This document shows, one piece after another, positions 24,717-32,520 of a stretch of 64,000 nt of DNA (its first letter is position 1; each line of letters opens with the position of its first letter). This stretch comes from Nioella ostreopsis (lineage in GTDB: Bacteria; Pseudomonadota; Alphaproteobacteria; Rhodobacterales; Rhodobacteraceae). The notes beneath the pieces were generated by a model that ran no database searches, had not been told where the DNA came from, and saw nothing but the letters and a program-made list of their open reading frames with translations. The DNA lies in NCBI RefSeq assembly GCF_004000255.1, contig NZ_RCIQ01000004.1, positions 62,001 through 126,000 on the forward strand, written 5' to 3'. The translations under genes were made by a program, and so were the position numbers.

Positions 24717-26288
24717 TTATGCGGATACCTTGAGCTTGATGAAGCGATCCGGATGGGTCAGGTCGGCCCCTACCCGCTTCCGGGCATGGAAGCGCACCTG
24801 ACCATTGGCAGCGAGGCTGTAAGGGTCACGCAACGTGGTCAGGCCGATGCGATCCACGATCCGGTAACCGGACATATCGCCGAACAGGATGGGGAACAGA
24901 CCAGCGCCGATGTCATCCATATCCGGCATTTCGACCACCGGACGGCCCAGAAGGGTCGAAGGTGCGCCTTCGCTGATCGGGTCCAGAACCAGATAGCGGC
25001 CATTGCCGTCTTTCCACTGCCGAATGACAGCAAGAGTGTTCCGGTTCATCATCCACACACCGGCCTGCGCATGGGTGGTGGGGATCTTGTGATACATGGC
25101 AATGATCACGTCCGCAGGATTCGAAGCCGGGAAGTTGGCCGCAACGCCGGTCTTGATCTCGGCAATGTCTGCGGCGGTCATAACCCCGGTGGGCTGGTTG
25201 GTGCCGGTGCCTTTGACGAATGCCAGCCCTTCAGTCTTGGAGAACGATTCAGCAAAATCGGACAGCAGCTCGCCTTCGAGATTGTAGGCGTTGTCTTCCA
25301 AGAGGGCGTTCGACACGTCTGTGAACGTGGCCAGCTCATGCGGGGTCACTTTCACCTGTTCGAAAGTCATGCCGGATGCAGTGCGGTTTCCGGTTTCCGT
25401 CACCCACGTTGCAGCGGTGCCGGTGACGCGCCGGGGGTAGGTGATCTCGGGGGCTGAGATGTTCACCACCTTGGCGTATTTGCGGATGGGCGAGAATTCG
25501 TTCAACAGCTTGATCAGCTCGGAGCCGAATTCTTCCGGTGCCAGATAGCCGCCGTTCGCATCGGTTGCCACGGTCAGGGCCTTGATCTCTTCCGGGCTGA
25601 TACGCTCTGCACCGCGCCGCAGGAAGTTTTCATAGGCCTTCCGTTCGGTTTCAGCGCCGGTGGCGATATGGACTCCTTGGGGCCGGTTGGCCTTGGCTTC
25701 CATTTTGTCCAGGCGCGCTTTGATCTCTTCGAACGCTTTGGTGTCAGCTTCTGGCGCATCATTGGCCGGAATGCCTGCGATTGCGGCTGCAATCATTGCT
25801 TCGACTTCTTCGGGATTCATGCTTTGTTCCTTACGGGGGTTGGGTGTGTCATCAGATTTGAGCGAAGTAATCTGCGCGCCCGGATGACACGGGACGGCAA
25901 CAACTGAGATTTCGTGAAGATCCAAGGCCGTGATCGTGCGGCCCTTGGCGCGGGGTGTGGAGGATTTCGTGACAAAGCCGATGCTCAGACCGGTGACAGC
26001 CTGTGCCCTGATCATGGCGCGGACCTCACGGGCACGCGGCACGTCATCGACCAAGAGCTTGCCCTTGACGGTGATACCGGCGTCTGTTTCCGCGATTTCA
26101 TTCCAGACGCCGATTACCTCTGCCTGATTGTGAGACCAGAGCATCGGCAGGGTCTTAGGGCAGGAAATCGCCCCTTTCTCGATTACGTCGCCAACCCGGT
26201 CGGGGATACCGAACGGCCACGCTGTGCCGGTGATTTCGCCAGTTTCGGACACGTCCAGCGCAGCTTTGAATTCCAGAACCTGAGTCAT
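24717..26288 (-). CDS. Prohead protease-major capsid fusion, HK97 type
   Basis: A 523-residue protein joining two functions normally on separate genes. Residues 1-145 are an HK97-type prohead protease, with likely catalytic His53 (LWSHN), Ser102 (GLSIGF) and Glu126 (LHEISVV). Residues 157-215 are helical and Glu/Lys-rich, like the scaffolding delta domain. Residues 230-523 are the capsid fold (GGYLAPEEFGSELIKLL, VTETGNRTASGMTFEQV, FVKGTGTNQPTG). An internal ATG at 25820 with its own ribosome site could give capsid protein alone (367 residues). It overlaps the upstream chaperone gene by four bases. Confidence 0.93.
   Translation of the reverse strand: MTQVLEFKAALDVSETGEITGTAWPFGIPDRVGDVIEKGAISCPKTLPMLWSHNQAEVIGVWNEIAETDAGITVKGKLLVDDVPRAREVRAMIRAQAVTGLSIGFVTKSSTPRAKGRTITALDLHEISVVAVPCHPGAQITSLKSDDTPNPRKEQSMNPEEVEAMIAAAIAGIPANDAPEADTKAFEEIKARLDKMEAKANRPQGVHIATGAETERKAYENFLRRGAERISPEEIKALTVATDANGGYLAPEEFGSELIKLLNEFSPIRKYAKVVNISAPEITYPRRVTGTAATWVTETGNRTASGMTFEQVKVTPHELATFTDVSNALLEDNAYNLEGELLSDFAESFSKTEGLAFVKGTGTNQPTGVMTAADIAEIKTGVAANFPASNPADVIIAMYHKIPTTHAQAGVWMMNRNTLAVIRQWKDGNGRYLVLDPISEGAPSTLLGRPVVEMPDMDDIGAGLFPILFGDMSGYRIVDRIGLTTLRDPYSLAANGQVRFHARKRVGADLTHPDRFIKLKVSA
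25818..25833 (-). promoter_or_regulatory. Internal ribosome site and start codon for capsid within the fusion gene
   Basis: Read leftwards, TAAGGAA (25833-25827) lies six bases before an in-frame ATG (25820-25818) that begins MNPEEVEAMIAAA, exactly at the border between protease and scaffold-like domain. The match to a strong Shine-Dalgarno site at a domain border is unlikely to be chance. Use of the site is inferred. Confidence 0.65.
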
Positions 26289-26650
26289 GCGGTTTCCTCC
26301 GAGAGTGCCGCAGACAGGTCGCCAGATTGAGCCGCATCGGTGACGGGGGTGCCCTTGCCGGTCCAGCGCGCATCAAGGATATCCAAGGCAAGCGGCACGA
26401 TTTCTTCAAAGGGGCGGTTCTTGGCGTAAGTCTCAGTCAGGTGCAGCGCCTGTTCCGGGGCCATCCCGCCGCCGATCAGACCTAGCCTGATGATCTCGAC
26501 AAGGTGCGCATTGTGGAACTGCATAGCTACCGTGCGTTGATAGAGGGCACCGATACCCATGCCAGTAACGCGTTCAAGCTCTGCGATCATAGGATCTGTC
26601 AGGGCAAAGGCGTGGGTGCCGTCGCCAAAGAATGAATCGTGTTGAATCAT
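26285..26650 (-). CDS. GTA-gp10-like tail assembly chaperone (TAC_11 type)
   Basis: A 121-residue protein with FALTDPMIAELERVTGMGIGALYQRTVAMQFHNAHLVEIIRLGLIGGGMAPEQAL, the pattern of gene transfer agent gp10 and related chaperones. In phages and GTAs this gene lies between tail tube and tape measure. Here it is between portal and protease-capsid, overlapping both by four bases. The product normally keeps the tape measure soluble during tail assembly. Confidence 0.75.
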   Translation of the reverse strand: MIQHDSFFGDGTHAFALTDPMIAELERVTGMGIGALYQRTVAMQFHNAHLVEIIRLGLIGGGMAPEQALHLTETYAKNRPFEEIVPLALDILDARWTGKGTPVTDAAQSGDLSAALSEETA

Positions 26651-27831
26651 GCGGCTTCATCCTCAGGGGCCGAATTGTCCGGCGTGGTGATATGAGGGTT
26701 GTCCAGTCTGTCGCCGTCCGGATGGGGTGGCAGGTTGAGGCCTGCGCGCACCTCGTTCCCTGTCATGGCGTTCATCGCTCGATACTGCCCATAGGCAGTT
26801 GCACGGGTCGCGTGGTCGATGGTCAGCAGGTCGTCGGTGACAAATTCGATATACAAGCTCTTCCGCTCTTCCGGTGTCAGAAGGCACCGGGAATAGGCCC
26901 ATGCCCAGTTCTTGAGCCAAGGCGAGAGGGTTAACGTCAGAAACTGGCGCATCATCTGTTCGGTGTTGCTCCACGTTCCACGGCTCAGCTCAAACAAGAG
27001 CGTAGGCGGGACGCGGAACACGCGTGCGATTTCATGAATTTGCTCAAGCCGGTTTTCGGCGAACTGTGCATCCACAAGGGTCAGGCTGAGCGGGTCATAG
27101 CCCATACCCTCGTCAAGAATGGCCGTGCCACCAGAATTGGAGCCGCCGTGGGTCTTGAACCAAGAGGCCGCGATCTTTTGCTTGGCCGGAACGTCCAGAG
27201 ATTTTTCGGATTTGATGATGCCGGATGGCCTTCCGCCATTCTTGAACAGGTTGGCAACGTGCTGTTCGAAAGCAACGGCCAGGGCAATCGCTTCGCGGCC
27301 AAGGGTGATCGGGGATGTTTCGCCAAACGGGCTGATATGTAGAATGTCCTGATAGACAAAGCGGCGGGTGCCGCCGGACATTTCGACCATGTAAAAGGGT
27401 TCGCCATCATCCTTCTGGTCTGCGCGCACCTTGGCAGGGTCCAGGCGGTGCAGTTCGAAGGGGGTGCCATCATTCAGGCGCACCACATGTGCATAGCCGT
27501 TTCCAGTCAGAAGGGCGTCTAGGGTGAGCTGGGTGCGCAGCTCTTCGCCGCTTGTCCACTCGTTTGCCTCTTCATGGATCAGCTTGTGGGCCGGGTGATC
27601 GGTCTTGGTTTCCTTGGTGGCGCGCAAGAACAGCTTGGCGGGCAGGTTGCCGGTTGTTTCGCTGATCAGACCTACGGCACAGGCCACGGCAGGAACGCGC
27701 AATGCGGTTCGTGCCGAGACAGCGATACCGGACGCTGTTGGCAGAACGCCGAACAGGTCTTCGATACCGGGATCGGTCAGACTGAGCGCTTTGGTTTCGG
27801 GCTTACCAAACAGGCGGTCGAAAAATGACAT
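26647..27831 (-). CDS. Phage portal protein, HK97 family
   Basis: A 394-residue portal, the dodecameric ring through which DNA enters the head. Seen: VPAVACAVGLISETTGNLPAKLF near residue 50, EWTSGEELRTQLTLDALLTGNGYAHVVR, the Leu/Phe-rich stem, and VPPTLLFELSRGTWSNTEQMMRQFLTLTLSPWLKNW near residue 280. Length is normal. It is the first gene of the leftward head operon; the 125 bases upstream to the integrase stop hold an inverted repeat (27907-27947) and the likely promoter region. Confidence 0.94.
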   Translation of the reverse strand: MSFFDRLFGKPETKALSLTDPGIEDLFGVLPTASGIAVSARTALRVPAVACAVGLISETTGNLPAKLFLRATKETKTDHPAHKLIHEEANEWTSGEELRTQLTLDALLTGNGYAHVVRLNDGTPFELHRLDPAKVRADQKDDGEPFYMVEMSGGTRRFVYQDILHISPFGETSPITLGREAIALAVAFEQHVANLFKNGGRPSGIIKSEKSLDVPAKQKIAASWFKTHGGSNSGGTAILDEGMGYDPLSLTLVDAQFAENRLEQIHEIARVFRVPPTLLFELSRGTWSNTEQMMRQFLTLTLSPWLKNWAWAYSRCLLTPEERKSLYIEFVTDDLLTIDHATRATAYGQYRAMNAMTGNEVRAGLNLPPHPDGDRLDNPHITTPDNSAPEDEAA

Positions 27832-27906
27832 TGACGGTCCACACAGGTGAAAACTGCACAGACATTATCATAATTCTAGAAATGTAGTAACATTAAAATT
27901 ACCATT

Positions 27907-27947
27907 ATGGGAGGGTTTGTGTAATTTTCTTTCGCAATTCCTCCCAT
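27907..27947. repeat. 8-bp inverted repeat between integrase and portal
   Basis: ATGGGAGG (27907-27914) and CCTCCCAT (27940-27947) face each other across 25 AT-rich bases. The site lies after the integrase stop and upstream of the portal gene. It could be a weak terminator for the integrase or an operator for the head operon; there is no T tract to decide. Confidence 0.5.
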
Positions 27948-27956
27948 GTCGCTCGC

Positions 27957-29522
27957 TTAGCTCAGGTCATATCGAGGCAGTTTCGCAATCGCGTCAATCT
28001 TCGCCTTGAGCGTCACATCACCATAACTGTCACCGGCTGTCCTGCCAGCATGGCCCTGAATGGCGTCCATGACACGATCAGAAATCGCGAGTTCGAGGCA
28101 TAGCGTCTTGAACCTGTGCCGCCATGCGTGGTTCGGTTGCAACCCATCCGGTCGAAGGTTCTTCAAGCGCAGCCAATCGCCGATCTGATTTGAAATCTGC
28201 TTTGACTTTCGAATGTAGCTTTCGGGTCCGACGCCATTGTGAAAGAGCGGTCCTGCATTCGCATCGCGAAGAAAGTCTCCGAACCCCTCGTCGAGAATTT
28301 GCGAATGCAACGGAACATCCCTGTAGCCACCTGCCTTAACCGCCCCTGCATCGGGTGTAATACGAACGATCCAACGCCCATCCTCTTGCCGAAAATCCTC
28401 TTTCCGTAGCTGCGTGATCTCTGTCACACGCGCCCCGGTGAAGGCGCAAATGATCGGAACCCATCGCTTTGCCGCAACCAGTTGCGGCTTTTCACGAATG
28501 TAGCCGTGTTCATCTTCGTGCGGTTCATAGACGCGCGATGCCCGCAACACTTTCACCGCTTCCGCGTGGGTGTAGCCGCGCTCACGGTTATGCACCTTTC
28601 TAGGCTTGGGCTGTTTCACGGTTGCCGCTGGATTTTCTGGCAGGTGGTCTTGTTCTACCGCCCAACCAAGCAATGTCCGGATCGTGGAAAGGTAGACGTC
28701 GCTTACGGTTTTCGCAGACAGGGTTTTCATCAGGTTGTCACGCCAAGCCAGCAAGTCTTTTCTGGTGATCTTGCGCGCGTCATCATGCTTGAGAAACTTG
28801 CGCAGGCTTGTGATGGCAACGGCTTGACGCCTTCCACCATCACGCATGAATCCCGCCTGTTTCCGCATGGCGGTGTAATCAGCCCAAAGGCGCGTTAAGC
28901 TCACGCGCTTCTGCGGCTCTTCCGGGGGCTGAGCGTTCACAATGATCGGGTCTGTAGGTGTGCCAGTGAAATCACCTTCGTCGCGCTCTGCCGCCCTTGC
29001 CAGCGCCTCTAACTCGGCGTGGCAGAGGGCACGCGCGATCTCACGCCATTTGATGCTGCCCTTTTCAGCGTCGATGTTACCGGCGGCGCGAAATCGCGCG
29101 ATCTCGAAGCCAACAAGCGCTTCAAGTTCCCCATCGGTAGCCCGCCCGGCAATGGCTTCCCTGAGCCGAATTACGAGTGAAGCATCTATGGAAATCGCTG
29201 AATAACGGGGATCATTGCGCAGCTCATCGTCAAAGGCGAGGCGCTGCATGTAGTGACTTAGGGCGATTTGATCTGGCGCAAGCGGATAGCGAGCTTGTCC
29301 GGACTGTGGACGCCCCTGCCCTGCCTTACGCTCCGCCAAGGCAATCTTGTGCTGCAACTGCGCGACAGCGCCGGGTAGCAGCTTGAGCGCTTCCCTGTAA
29401 TCGCCGCCCAACGGGGTGCGTAGTTCAGTTTTGCCTACAATGTCGCGAAGATCTTTCGGCACCACCAGCCGTGCATGATATCGCCCGGAACGATTCACCA
29501 AGTTCCTTACTTTACCTGCCAT
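27957..29522 (-). CDS. int: Tyrosine recombinase/integrase of the element
   Basis: A 521-residue phage-type integrase. The catalytic set is visible in the C-terminal 200 residues: FTGARVTEITQLRKEDF (Arg), HAWRHRFKT (His-x-x-Arg), IQGHAGRTAGDSYGDV (His and the Tyr nucleophile). The N-terminal region (GRYHARLVVPKDLRDIVGKTELRTPLG) is an arm-binding-like domain, and a core-binding domain spans about 210-320. ATG 29522 is preceded by GGAG; the longer frame to 29585 would reach towards the attachment site. It lies 90 bases from the right repeat, as expected. No excisionase is recognised. Confidence 0.95.
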   Translation of the reverse strand: MAGKVRNLVNRSGRYHARLVVPKDLRDIVGKTELRTPLGGDYREALKLLPGAVAQLQHKIALAERKAGQGRPQSGQARYPLAPDQIALSHYMQRLAFDDELRNDPRYSAISIDASLVIRLREAIAGRATDGELEALVGFEIARFRAAGNIDAEKGSIKWREIARALCHAELEALARAAERDEGDFTGTPTDPIIVNAQPPEEPQKRVSLTRLWADYTAMRKQAGFMRDGGRRQAVAITSLRKFLKHDDARKITRKDLLAWRDNLMKTLSAKTVSDVYLSTIRTLLGWAVEQDHLPENPAATVKQPKPRKVHNRERGYTHAEAVKVLRASRVYEPHEDEHGYIREKPQLVAAKRWVPIICAFTGARVTEITQLRKEDFRQEDGRWIVRITPDAGAVKAGGYRDVPLHSQILDEGFGDFLRDANAGPLFHNGVGPESYIRKSKQISNQIGDWLRLKNLRPDGLQPNHAWRHRFKTLCLELAISDRVMDAIQGHAGRTAGDSYGDVTLKAKIDAIAKLPRYDLS

Positions 29523-29614
29523 CTTCCAATCTCCGATTGTAACCAAAACTGTAACCGTTGAACGGGCTACGGCCCTTATTTGCAAGGGTTTTCTTTGATA
29601 TCAATGAGATAGGA

Positions 29615-29690
<76 letters not shown>

Positions 29691-29732
29691 GTCGGCGGTT
29701 CTGATAGCGCGGGACCAAAAGGGGCGCAAGCC

Positions 29733-30317
29733 CTAAGCGGTCAGGATCTGCGCCTTGCCGTCGCGGATGTGGTGAACCACCCCCTGCCCGCCCGGAACCG
29801 AGGCCAGATCGGTGATTGGCAGCCCAAGAACGATACAGCGCAGCAGGCGCGACGTGACGCCGTGGGTGACCAAAACCGTGGGGCCGGTCAGCCCCTCCAG
29901 CACCGCCTGAACCCGCGCCGCCATCTGGCCGAGCGTCTCGCCGCCGGGGGCGGTGAATTTCCACAGATGCGGGTCGGTCGCACGGGCGATATCGGGATGG
30001 TCCGCGCGCAGATCCTGCACCGTGCGTCCTTGCCATCTGCCGAGGTCGATCTCAGCCAGGCGCGGATCGGTTTCTATTGTCAAACCCAAGCCCGCAACGG
30101 CGATCTCTGCCGTGCGCAGGGCGCGGGGGGCGTCGCTGGAAATGACCCGCACCGGACCGGGCAGGTGAGCTGTCAAAATCTGCCCTTGCCTGCGCGCCTG
30201 ATGCAATCCCGCAGCGGTCAGGGGGGAATCAAGCCGGCCTTGCAGGCGTTCCTCGGTGTTCCACTCGGTCTCGCCATGGCGCAGCACCCAAAGCTCTGGA
30301 AACTCTTGCATGATCAT
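29733..30317 (-). CDS. Histidine phosphatase family protein (phosphoglycerate mutase-like)
   Basis: A 194-residue protein with LWVLRHGETEWNTEERLQGRLDSPLTAAG near the start: the RHG motif with the phosphorylated His, and Arg/Glu of the active site. RVISSDAPRALRTAEI and VTHGVTSRLLRCIV give the remaining Arg, Glu and second His. It belongs to the broad phosphatase branch; the substrate is unknown (sugar phosphate or alpha-ribazole phosphate are possibilities). The ATG at 30317 is used; GTG 30335 and ATG 30311 are alternatives. It lies between two tRNA-Val genes. Confidence 0.9.
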   Translation of the reverse strand: MIMQEFPELWVLRHGETEWNTEERLQGRLDSPLTAAGLHQARRQGQILTAHLPGPVRVISSDAPRALRTAEIAVAGLGLTIETDPRLAEIDLGRWQGRTVQDLRADHPDIARATDPHLWKFTAPGGETLGQMAARVQAVLEGLTGPTVLVTHGVTSRLLRCIVLGLPITDLASVPGGQGVVHHIRDGKAQILTA

Positions 30318-30392
30318 CGCCGTGTTCCGGTGCACTCAGATCTACAGAAAACGAAAAGGCGCCGCGATACCGGGCGCCTTTCGGAGGAAAAA

Positions 30393-30467
30393 TGGTGGGT
30401 GATAAGAGATTTGAACTCCTGACATCTTCGATGTGAACGAAGCGCTCTACCACTGAGCTAATCACCC
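30393..30467 (-). tRNA. tRNA-Val (anticodon CAC)
   Basis: A 75-base cloverleaf read leftwards: acceptor GGGTGAT / ATCACCC, anticodon loop TTCACAT (anticodon CAC) on the stem CTTCG / CGAAG, encoded CCA. The 3' end resembles but differs from the attachment repeat of the UAC tRNA. Confidence 0.96.
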
Positions 30468-30518
30468 GCCGTGGGGCCGTCTTTTAGCGGCGCTTTCGCA
30501 CCTGCGCAAGAGGCCAGA

Positions 30519-30878
30519 TCACGGTTTTTCCGGATCGTCCTCTGGCTCTGTCGGGGTCAGTTTGTCCCCCTTGTTCATAAGCTTGATTCGCGCGGTCAGC
30601 AGATCTCCGGAGGGTTTGCTGTCGCGCTTGCGCGGCATGATCTTACCAAGCCCGGGCAGCGAAATCACATGCCCGTCGTCGAGCGCCCGACCGATCGCTT
30701 CGCACACCAGACCAGCGGCCTCCCGCAGTTCCGATCGCTTCAGGTCGGACTGATCGGCGATCGCCTGCATCAGGTTCTGCATCTTGTAGGCTTTGGGCTT
30801 TTCCGAGCCCGTGGTTTCGGCAGTCTCGCTGTTCGCATCCACGGAAGAGGAGAGACTCACGATTTCTCCGGCTGACAT
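30519..30878 (-). CDS. HU-family DNA-binding protein
   Basis: A 119-residue protein. After an acidic, Ser-rich N-terminal extension of about 28 residues comes an HU/IHF-type domain: LMQAIADQSDLKRSELREAAGLVCEAIGRALDDGHVISLPGLGKIMPRKR. The helical dimerisation part and the start of the DNA-binding arm (LPGLGKI) are clear, the arm itself is short. It is thus a divergent member, longer than HU (about 90 residues). Probably a nucleoid protein. Confidence 0.85.
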   Translation of the reverse strand: MSAGEIVSLSSSVDANSETAETTGSEKPKAYKMQNLMQAIADQSDLKRSELREAAGLVCEAIGRALDDGHVISLPGLGKIMPRKRDSKPSGDLLTARIKLMNKGDKLTPTEPEDDPEKP

Positions 30879-30966
30879 ATGGCCCCCTTGTCGGCAGTTT
30901 GTTGCTTCTGTGGAAACAGCCTAGCAACCGATGTGCCGATGCGCCAGAGCCGCGTTCAGGCCTTTT

Positions 30967-31746
30967 TCAGCCCGCGCTGCTGGAGGCGAGCCGAATATTG
31001 CGGGTGTCCCACCGGGGCCAGCCCATCAGTTCGGACACGGTCGTGAAGCGATAGCCCCGAGCGATCAGCCCGTCCAGCGCTGCAGGCATGGCGCGGACCG
31101 TGGCCCCGATGATGTCATGGGCCAGAATCACCGCACCCGAATGCGACCGGCTGACAATGCGGTTGGCCACGACCGAGCTGCCGGGACGGCGCCAATCCTC
31201 GGGGTCGACCGACCACAGGATGGTGGGCAGTTGCCGTGCCTCGTAGATCAGGTTGCGCTGACGCATGGACAGCAGGCCGTAGGGCGGGCGCATGGTGACC
31301 GGCGGGCGGCCAACGGTTTCGTTGATCGCGACGGTGGTGCGATCCAGTTCCCGCAGCAGCCCCTCATTGCCAAGCGAGGTCAGGCGCGGATGATTCCAGG
31401 TATGGTTGCCGATCTCGTGCCCCTCGGCCGCGATGCGCCGCGTCAGTTCCGGGTAGAGCGCCACGCGGCGACCGATCAGGTAGAAGGTCGCGCGGATGTT
31501 CCGCGCAGCCAGCATGTCCAGCAGTTGCGGAGTCAGCGTTTGGTGCGGGCCGTCATCAAAGGTCATGGCGACCAATGGCTGATCCGTCGGAATCCGGGTG
31601 ATCGTTGTCGGACCGCCCTGTGTGATCCCTTCGGGAATGGTCAGATCCATCCGGGCCTGCGCATTTGCGCGGCCAATCAGGGCGGGGCTGGCCAATATGG
31701 CAGTCAGGCAGCCGGCAAATCTGCGACGTGTCAGGTTGGTTTTCAT
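30967..31746 (-). CDS. Exported polysaccharide deacetylase
   Basis: A 259-residue NodB-homology enzyme that removes acetyl groups from amino-sugar polymers in the periplasm. Motifs visible: VAMTFDDGPHQTLTP (catalytic Asp and metal Asp), EIGNHTWNHPRLT (metal His-x3-His), RPPYGLLS, and VILAHDIIG. The N-terminus KTNLTRRRFAGCLTAIL is a twin-arginine-type signal ending near GRANA. The ATG at 31746 is chosen because it opens the signal; a TTG at 31761 is possible. Substrate unknown. Confidence 0.92.
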   Translation of the reverse strand: MKTNLTRRRFAGCLTAILASPALIGRANAQARMDLTIPEGITQGGPTTITRIPTDQPLVAMTFDDGPHQTLTPQLLDMLAARNIRATFYLIGRRVALYPELTRRIAAEGHEIGNHTWNHPRLTSLGNEGLLRELDRTTVAINETVGRPPVTMRPPYGLLSMRQRNLIYEARQLPTILWSVDPEDWRRPGSSVVANRIVSRSHSGAVILAHDIIGATVRAMPAALDGLIARGYRFTTVSELMGWPRWDTRNIRLASSSAG

Positions 31747-31983
31747 TATGTCACCAGGCAAGGCGGTTTAAGGCAATTCGGCTAGGCAACCCGCGAATCG
31801 GCTGCGAATCAAGTTGTGTCACAGCAATGGGGCACCGATCCGTTGCAAAAGGGTGTCACCTGCCCCACTTGTGTCGCCTTTGCGACACAGGGGGTTCTTG
31901 CCTTGCGAACCTGCATTGTGATTGATTACGGTTAACAACAACCTTGGGGTAAGAAAGAGCCGATGGCTCTGAAGGGGAAGACT

Positions 31984-32196
31984 ATGAAAAAACTGATGGC
32001 TGCAACAACAGCGCTCACCTTGCTGAGTGCGACCGCGACCTATGCCGACGAGACCACACCGACCATGCCGGTTGAGATCGTGTCTCAGGACGCGATGAAC
32101 ACCGGCGTCGACGGCGGCATTCTGGTTCCGATCCTTGCGATGATCCTGATGCTGATGGCCGCGTCCGGTGGCGGTGGCTACCATATGCCGAACTGA
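31984..32196 (+). CDS. Small exported membrane-anchored protein, unknown
   Basis: A 70-residue protein: a Sec signal (MKKLMAATTALTLLSATATYA), a short polar section, then one hydrophobic segment (GGILVPILAMILMLMAAS) and a Gly-rich end. GAAGGGGA precedes the ATG at 31984. It stands alone; 178 bases without a gene separate it from a strong terminator at 32375, so a long 3' UTR or a small RNA is possible. No family recognised. Confidence 0.65.
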   Translation: MKKLMAATTALTLLSATATYADETTPTMPVEIVSQDAMNTGVDGGILVPILAMILMLMAASGGGGYHMPN

Positions 32197-32374
32197 TCGC
32201 TCTCGCTAAAGCGAACCCGGCTGACGGCCCAGATGGGCAACGGACGGGCTTGCAGACGGCGGGTTTGAAAGGCCGATATCTGAAGCGACGCCGTAGTCGA
32301 GGCTTATGGCCATCGCGGTTGTTCAGATAGGGCGGCACACAGACCCGTCGTGAGCGATAATTCAGAACGCACGG

Positions 32375-32400
32375 AACACCAGCGGTGACGCTGGTGTTTT
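32375..32400 (+). terminator. Terminator downstream of the small membrane-protein gene
   Basis: A 10-bp perfect stem AACACCAGCG / CGCTGGTGTT with a GTGA loop is followed by TTCATTT. In 32197-32374 I see no gene, only short dyads such as TCGCTaaAGCGA. Confidence 0.75.
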
Positions 32401-32461
32401 CATTTGTTTCGCGGCGTCCTCGTTGATGGCGCTCTTTATCACCGGCTCCGCCACGGAACAG

Positions 32462-32492
32462 AAAACCCCGCCGACAGCGTATCGGCGGGGTT
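32462..32492 (-). terminator. Rho-independent terminator of lon
   Basis: An 11-bp perfect stem AACCCCGCCGA / TCGGCGGGGTT with a 7-base loop; read leftwards it ends in TTTTC, about 30 bases after the lon stop. Confidence 0.8.
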
Positions 32493-32520
32493 CTGAAATG
32501 TTGACAGGATATATCAGCCG

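Noticed and set aside
16607-27831. The structural operon as a gene transfer agent (GTA) cluster
   Set aside because: GTA-gp10-like chaperones are present, but there is an integrase, attachment repeats and a TerS/HNH pair, and the standard GTA tail genes are absent. An integrating element fits better.
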